Shown one piece after another: positions 59,367 to 64,000 of a DNA stretch of 64,000 nucleotides (position 1 is its first letter; each line of letters starts with the position of its first letter). The position numbers and the translations under genes were made by a program. Source of the stretch: an uncultured Sulfitobacter sp. (lineage in GTDB: Bacteria; Pseudomonadota; Alphaproteobacteria; Rhodobacterales; Rhodobacteraceae); NCBI GenBank assembly GCA_947492925.1, contig CANLOQ010000006.1, forward strand, positions 87,586 to 151,585, given 5' to 3'. The notes beneath the pieces were generated by a model, which saw nothing but the letters and a program-made list of their open reading frames with translations, was not told the origin of the DNA and did no database searches.

Positions 59367-60983
59367 ATGGCGCACATCGATCAGAACGGCGTGACCAGAC
59401 CGCCCAGCGGAGACTTTGATTTCAAGGAATTGTTTCAGGCAGCAATTTCCGCCCGAGCTGGTCTGTCGATTGTAAGAGCCGCAGAAACCAATTCTGAATG
59501 GACGCCCAACCTACTAGCAGAGGCGATCTTAGCGGTTGACCCAAATGGTCGTGGAGTGGACGTGCGGACCGTGCAAAATTGGTTTCAAGACAATGACAAG
59601 GGTATCAGCTCGGAAAACATAGTTTGCTTAGCGCGCGTATTTGGTAATGGCGATCCAGACGCGATCGCAGCATGGAGAAAGGAGCTTCGATCGGCAAACA
59701 AGCGACTTGCATCGAAACGCAAAACGCGTCGCGAAATCGAATGGAAAACAGCGGCGGACGAAAATGATAACGGTACCGGTTCTTCGTCCGACAGAAAAAA
59801 AGATGGGTCAAATGACGAACGAAGTAGCTTAGCTGGGCTGTCTGAAAAGCTATTCACAAGCGCGGATGGTCTTAGTATCGCTGTATTCGTCTGGGCTGGC
59901 TTCTTCCTGCTTTGCTTGATGTCATTTGTCATCGGGAACCACGATTTAACCTATTTGGCGCGACCAGATTTAACCAAGCAGATTGGATTTTTCTGGTCAC
60001 TCAGCTGGCCGATTGAGTGCCTTTTTCTTTATCCCACATCGTTTCTGCTCATTGCGCACCTCGTTTCTTTCTGGAAGCGGGAGAGGCGGGCGATGGCGCA
60101 ATCTATAGAACAGCAGGGCACTTGGAGCGAACTCATCTACGGCCTGCGCTTTCCATTTTGGCTTGCTGCGATCGTGGCGTTTGTTGTTGTCTTCACGGCT
60201 CAATGGGGCGGCGTTTATCTTCTCGGCCTTACGCAAAAAGACGCGCCAGATCTCGTTGACTGGATACTCGTCGCCAGGATTCGACCGGACATCGTCTCGT
60301 TATGGGAAGCTCTATTGGTTTCGTTTTTTGCATTTCTATATTCTGGTCTGATCTACTGGTTTTATTTCACCGGGCTGCTCTTGCTTTTTGCGATCAGCGA
60401 CGACTACTCCAGAAACGCGAAGTCACTTGGTTCAAACTTTGATCGCTGTGCCGCAAAATTCGCAGGTAAAAAGCTTCAGACGGCCATCTTCCGCTGTACG
60501 GTCATTGGGATTCTTGCTGCGACGGCAATCCAGCTGAATGCAATCTATCTAAAATCGGACGGCGAAACGAGTTTGGGCTGGCTAGCCAGTGACTTTCTTG
60601 CAGGATTGGGTTCGCATTCCACGAATTGGGACTTTCTTGGGCAGTCTTCCGCATCATCTCTTACAAGCTCCATGCTGTTGCTTCTACATATGGCATTGTA
60701 CGGTCTCTGCTCAATCAAGGTTCGTGCCGCGATGCGGGCGTTTCAATCCCAAAGCACTGAAGCCAAGCGCTTAGTTGGGGAGGATAGCACCAAAAACAGG
60801 CGCACATTCCATGATCCGTTGGTCAGACAGATTTGTATTCTTGGCGTCCTATGTTTGAACTTCAGTTTGTTGGGGAAATTCGTAGGGTTCACACTCTTGT
60901 TATTCGCATCGCTAGTCATAGCCGTTGCAGGCATCTGCTGGCCTGAAAAGGGTTCTGAGTGGCATCCAAAGTTGAATAAGTAG
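59367..60983 (+). CDS. Large membrane protein with N-terminal DNA-binding-like domain, 538 aa
   Basis: Residues 1-110 look like a soluble domain with an HTH-like segment (LLAEAILAVDPNGRGVDVRTVQNWFQDNDKGIS). A charged linker (110-160) and about eight transmembrane segments follow (for example SIAVFVWAGFFLLCLMSFVIG, WLAAIVAFVVVFTAQW, LLVSFFAFLYSGLIYWFYFTGLLLLFA, ICILGVLCLNFSLLGKFVGFTLLLFASLVIAVAGI). It could be a membrane-bound regulator or transporter. I do not recognise the family with confidence. The EamA exporter gene starts 20 bp downstream. Confidence 0.65.
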   Translation: MAHIDQNGVTRPPSGDFDFKELFQAAISARAGLSIVRAAETNSEWTPNLLAEAILAVDPNGRGVDVRTVQNWFQDNDKGISSENIVCLARVFGNGDPDAIAAWRKELRSANKRLASKRKTRREIEWKTAADENDNGTGSSSDRKKDGSNDERSSLAGLSEKLFTSADGLSIAVFVWAGFFLLCLMSFVIGNHDLTYLARPDLTKQIGFFWSLSWPIECLFLYPTSFLLIAHLVSFWKRERRAMAQSIEQQGTWSELIYGLRFPFWLAAIVAFVVVFTAQWGGVYLLGLTQKDAPDLVDWILVARIRPDIVSLWEALLVSFFAFLYSGLIYWFYFTGLLLLFAISDDYSRNAKSLGSNFDRCAAKFAGKKLQTAIFRCTVIGILAATAIQLNAIYLKSDGETSLGWLASDFLAGLGSHSTNWDFLGQSSASSLTSSMLLLLHMALYGLCSIKVRAAMRAFQSQSTEAKRLVGEDSTKNRRTFHDPLVRQICILGVLCLNFSLLGKFVGFTLLLFASLVIAVAGICWPEKGSEWHPKLNK

Positions 60984-61003
60984 GCAGTCAGATGTTGCAA
61001 TCC

Positions 61004-61855
61004 ATGAGCAATAAGAAGGGCATTGCATTCGTCACACTTTCTATGGCGTCCTTCACGTTTGAAGACATGTTCATAAAATTGCTGTTGATCCATCTGCCGG
61101 TCGGTCAACTGCTCTGCATGTTTGGACTTGGAACAGCCTCCCTTTTTGCGACCATGATGTGGAGCAGAGGAGTCAGGTTCGATGAACCTGGCGCGTGGGC
61201 TACAGTCCCACTGTTGCGAGTATTCTGCGAGGCTGGCGCGGCGTTAACTTTCTACCTTGCCCTTTCGAAAATTGATCTGACTCTGTTGGCGGCTGTCTAT
61301 CAGGCCGTACCACTCGTGATCGTGCTCGGGGCTTCAATTTTTCTTCGAGAACAAGTGGGATGGCGCAGATGGTTTGCAGTCTTGCTTGGATTATTTGGAG
61401 TTATGCTGATTACCCGCCCTGGTTTTGCAGGATTCGACCCGAATTCATTGTGGGCGGTGTTATCGGTGCTTTTGGTGGCTGCGAGGGATTTGGCAACACG
61501 CAGGATCCAAGCAGCTCTACCTTCGACGCTCATATCATTCCAAGGATTTGCAGTTTTGATACCTACCGGACTACTTTGGCATTTTGTGACAGGAGAGACA
61601 TTGGTCCCAGTTTCCGGCTCCTATCTGATTTTGACGCTCGGCGGTGTGGTTTTTGGGGCCCTAGGATATTATTGTATCGTTCGTGGCATGCGTTTGGGAG
61701 AGGCTTCGGCGGTCGCACCCTTCCGATATAGCCGTATTCTGTTTGCGCTTCTGGTTGGGGCCATCGTGTTTGGCGAACGAGTGGACATGATTACCCTAAT
61801 CGGTATCGGCATGATCGTATCAGCAGGGATTTATGCGCTCTGGCGAGAAGCGTAA
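61004..61855 (+). CDS. EamA/DMT-family transporter
   Basis: About 283 residues from the ATG at 61004 (a start at 60992 is also open). Ten hydrophobic segments in two five-helix halves, the DMT layout: LTLLAAVYQAVPLVIVLGASIFLREQVGWRRWFAVLLGLFGVMLI in the first half and SAVAPFRYSRILFALLVGAIVFGERVD at the end. These proteins usually export small metabolites or amino-acid derivatives; the substrate is unknown. It follows the HTH-membrane fusion gene by 20 bp and may share its transcript. Confidence 0.88.
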   Translation: MSNKKGIAFVTLSMASFTFEDMFIKLLLIHLPVGQLLCMFGLGTASLFATMMWSRGVRFDEPGAWATVPLLRVFCEAGAALTFYLALSKIDLTLLAAVYQAVPLVIVLGASIFLREQVGWRRWFAVLLGLFGVMLITRPGFAGFDPNSLWAVLSVLLVAARDLATRRIQAALPSTLISFQGFAVLIPTGLLWHFVTGETLVPVSGSYLILTLGGVVFGALGYYCIVRGMRLGEASAVAPFRYSRILFALLVGAIVFGERVDMITLIGIGMIVSAGIYALWREA

Positions 61856-62143
61856 AAAGACTTCCATGCGCAGACTTGCTCCTTTGATGCAGCAAAAGCC
61901 GGTATGCGCGCCTATGTAAATGAGTTTTTGGATAATTTTAATGACCAACAAGTGCAGAAGGTGCGGTGGCGCTGTTGTGATCCCTCTAAAGGCATTGCTC
62001 ATCCATAGCGCGGCGATGATCTTTTGATCTTACGATTTTCATTGCAAGAATCCTACTGCCGCGACCTTTACTTCATCAGGGGAATCCCAATGAAAGGCAA
62101 ATGCCGTTTTCATTGCTCCCCCCTTGGCCACGGCGACCGAGGA
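61856..62143. other. Intergenic region, no gene seen
   Basis: Convergent space between the exporter and the GbsR-type gene. No strong hairpin recognised. Confidence 0.3.
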
Positions 62144-62620
62144 TCAGCGATGTGTGCGAAGCGCTTCCCCCGTCGATCTCAGCCCTTCCTCCATCGCGCG
62201 GTAAAATGCCGCGTAGCTGGCGACACGTAGACGGGGCCCTGTCTCGGAAGCCGGGATATCCTCCAGCGACTCTTCGATATCCGACGCCGCACGGCGCGCG
62301 CGCATTGCGGATGCTTCTACCATGTTTGCAAATGCGTTATCGACTATGAGAAAGTAGTCTTGCCGGTCTCCGGCCTTGGCCACACGTTTTATCAGTTGCT
62401 GGCTTTCCAGCATGCGAACACCGGAACTGATGCTTCCACGACTGACTTGTAAAGCGTCTGCGAGTTGTCCAAAGGAAACTTTTTCGCCATCGTAAAGCAG
62501 CATTGCCAAAACGCGGCCTGCGATGCGTGGCAACCCTTCGGATTGGGTGATCACTCCGATTTTCTCAATAAAGTTTGCGCGGGCCGTTTCGACGATTTTT
62601 GCCTTTTGGGCCTTTTTCAA
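62144..62620 (-). CDS. GbsR/MarR-type transcriptional regulator
   Basis: 158 residues. Winged helix at about residues 32-85 ([49 protein letters not shown]), then an oligomerising helical tail ([22 protein letters not shown]), the GbsR pattern. Such regulators often control a divergent transporter. Here the divergent gene is only an ABC-transporter remnant (62652-62834), so its original target is gone from this site. Confidence 0.85.
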   Translation of the reverse strand: MKKAQKAKIVETARANFIEKIGVITQSEGLPRIAGRVLAMLLYDGEKVSFGQLADALQVSRGSISSGVRMLESQQLIKRVAKAGDRQDYFLIVDNAFANMVEASAMRARRAASDIEESLEDIPASETGPRLRVASYAAFYRAMEEGLRSTGEALRTHR

Positions 62621-62651
62621 GTGACTTCTCCTTAGTTAACGCAATGACAAC

Positions 62652-62834
62652 ATGTCCGCCGGTGCCTATTCATTCAAATGGCTGACAAAGATTTATGGGG
62701 AAGGGCGGTCCGCAGTTCATGTGCTGCGCAGTGTTGACTTGGATATCCCTGAGTGCAAATTGCTTGTGTTGCCGCACACCTTCCAAGGGCTGGACCGATA
62801 TGCCGGTTCGCAACCAGAAATCTTAGTGAAATAA
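62652..62834 (+). pseudogene. Remnant of an ABC-transporter ATPase gene
   Basis: 60 residues resembling the N-terminus of a LolD/MacB-type ATPase: FKWLTKIYGEGRSAVHVLRSVDLDIPECKLLVL, followed directly by GLDRYAGSQP. The Walker A segment that should lie between (GPSGSGKS type) is missing, and the frame stops soon after. This is an internal deletion with loss of the rest of the gene. It is divergent from the GbsR-type gene. Confidence 0.65.
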
Positions 62835-62851
62835 GGGCTTTTGCTGAGATA

Positions 62852-63463
62852 TTAATATCTTGCCCTCGGGTTTGCGGCGTAGATCGCAATAAACGCCCTT
62901 GTAGCGTCTTCCGCCCTTCTGGATATATCGGATTTGTGCAATTTTTTTTGAACGCCGAATAATCGGTGACTCAATATCCTGGTGAAAGACAGTTGAATGA
63001 ACTGATCCGCAGCGAGGCCAGCATCCGGGATCAGCATCTTTCCCATTTGGTACTGATCCTCCAGATAACGCGCAAGGATGCGCCTTAGCCGTTCGGGTCC
63101 GGCTTTGAAGAAGCGTTCTCCGATCTCAGGAAAGCGGCCAGCTTCGGAAACGCAGATCCGGTAAAATCGGATATATTCATTCGAGAAAACGAGACCAATC
63201 AGAGCGCTGCTGAACGACTGCAACGTTTCTTCCATCGGCCCCTGAGCAAGCAACAGTTTCTCAAGCTCTTCGGCGAGCATGTCGCATTCCCTCGACACCA
63301 CTTCGACAAAAAGGTCTGCCTTGGTGGGGAAGTGTGCGTACATCGTTGCTTTCGAGACGCATGCCGATGCAGCGATCTGATCTACGCGTGCGCCCGCGAA
63401 TCCGTGCTTGAAAAAAACCGTACGCGCTCCACGTACGACATCTCTGACTTTATCTTCGCGCAA
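62852..63463 (-). CDS. TetR/AcrR-family regulator
   Basis: 203 residues from a TTG at 63463, chosen because GGAGGA (63471-63476) lies 7 bp upstream on the minus strand; the longer frame to 63565 has no ribosome site. The HTH is standard (VVRGARTVFFKHGFAGARVDQIAASACVSKATMYAHFPTKADLF). The ligand domain has the AcrR-like C-terminal form (FIQLSFTRILSHRLFG). It runs toward the ABC remnant and may have regulated an efflux locus. Confidence 0.85.
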   Translation of the reverse strand: MREDKVRDVVRGARTVFFKHGFAGARVDQIAASACVSKATMYAHFPTKADLFVEVVSRECDMLAEELEKLLLAQGPMEETLQSFSSALIGLVFSNEYIRFYRICVSEAGRFPEIGERFFKAGPERLRRILARYLEDQYQMGKMLIPDAGLAADQFIQLSFTRILSHRLFGVQKKLHKSDISRRAEDATRAFIAIYAANPRARY

Positions 63464-63789
63464 AACACTCTCCTCCAATAACGCCAGACACTTGAGTTTA
63501 AGATATGATCGGAAGTTAGCCCAGTCCGGCTGCGCAGCGCTTGCCGAGTGGCGTAGTCTTGGCACGCACAGAGGATCTGCAGACTATGGTTAACTGAAAC
63601 GGTTTCATGTTCGTCCAGCAACTCTCGCGCTATCGTTGACCAACTCGACACCGTTCAAACTATTGGTGTCAAAATATCGCTAATTGCCCTCTTGCACCTT
63701 TGACGTCGCCGCATCGGGTAAAGGTGGAGTGAACTTGATTCAACTCTTGACCCTGTAGGTGACACAGACTAGGCCTCACCGCAAGCTAA

Positions 63790-63803
63790 ACCGACCGGAC
63801 GGT
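63790..63803. promoter_or_regulatory. TetR-type operator candidate
   Basis: ACCGACCGGACGGT is palindromic at 12 of 14 positions and ends 6 bp before the GTG of the right-edge TetR gene. It is probably the autoregulatory site. Confidence 0.4.
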
Positions 63804-63809
63804 ACAGTT

Positions 63810-64000
63810 GTGAATGAGCGAAAGCAGACGTCGGAACCCAGAAACGCGTCTCCGAGAATTCTCGAGGCGGCGCGCGCGATTGCCGCGCGTGAGGGAGCGG
63901 GAAAGATAACGATCGAGGCGGTCGCAAAAGAAGCAGGCCTCAGTAAGGGCGGAGTACTCTACAACTTTCCGACGAAGAAAGCGCTGCTTTCCGGCCTGTT
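63810..64000 (+). CDS. TetR-family regulator, N-terminal part (cut by window edge)
   Basis: 63 codons from the GTG at 63810 to the edge. The HTH is clear: RILEAARAIAAREGAGKITIEAVAKEAGLSKGGVLYNFPTKKALL. It diverges from the other TetR gene. The effector domain lies outside the window. Confidence 0.8.
   Translation, partial: MNERKQTSEPRNASPRILEAARAIAAREGAGKITIEAVAKEAGLSKGGVLYNFPTKKALLSGL

Overview
The window is a slice of a large alphaproteobacterial conjugative plasmid, most likely from a Rhodobacterales (Roseobacter-group) host. The case rests on a complete repABC replication module with its antisense RNA, a Ti-plasmid-style DNA-processing set (traC, traD, a coupling protein, traA and a recognisable oriT), and a near-complete I-type (IncI/Dot-Icm-like, type IVB) mating machine. 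GC-rich backbone genes alternate with AT-richer accessory blocks.

Layout. 1-2.8 kb: plasmid backbone genes (3' end of a strawberry-notch-type protein, a Toprim/DUF7146 protein, a DUF2493 protein). 3.1-5.8 kb: dotD-dotC-dotB. 5.9-6.9 kb: two small membrane proteins. 18.0 down to 6.9 kb, minus strand: a long tra/dot-icm operon in R64 order (traP, traQ, traR, traU, unknown genes, traW, traX, traY/dotA). 18.3-23.1 kb, plus strand: a DsbC-like protein, dotI, dotH, dotG, icmT. 23.2-27.2 kb: repABC. 27.2-30.7 kb: a HigBA-like toxin-antitoxin pair, a tyrosine recombinase with a dif-like site, a DUF1403 protein and ScpB. 30.8-46.2 kb: accessory island with a Fic protein, a small protein/HEPN/MBL operon, a CoiA-like protein next to a PD-(D/E)XK-like protein, a metallophosphoesterase/ORC-CDC6-like ATPase/unknown operon, and a MerR-like/N6-methylase/unknown operon. 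46.5-47.4 kb: a second tyrosine recombinase with a perfect 9-bp palindrome upstream. 47.4-51.6 kb: the predicted leading region (nuclease, SSB-like, DUF736 and small unknowns). 51.7-58.1 kb: coupling protein, traD, traC, oriT, traA. 58.1-64.0 kb: cargo (degenerate DapA-family protein, HTH-membrane fusion, EamA exporter, GbsR and two TetR regulators, an ABC-transporter gene remnant).

How it works together. TraA, with TraC and TraD, should nick oriT at about 54148 on the minus strand; the coupling protein passes the strand to the Dot/Icm-type channel. A short AT-rich motif (TAACGATATAA-like) recurs in front of dotDCB, the orphan membrane gene at 6507, both large divergent tra operons and in the oriT region, which points to one regulator for all transfer functions. 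With the predicted nick polarity, the plus-strand genes at 48-51.6 kb have the incoming strand as template, as expected for early-expressed leading-region genes.

The best candidates for undescribed biology are the metallophosphoesterase/ORC-like ATPase/Rossmann-like operon (37.8-42.2 kb), the small-protein/zinc-ribbon-HEPN/MBL operon (32.2-34.7 kb), and the shared transfer operator. All functional calls are from reading motifs and context; no database search was run.
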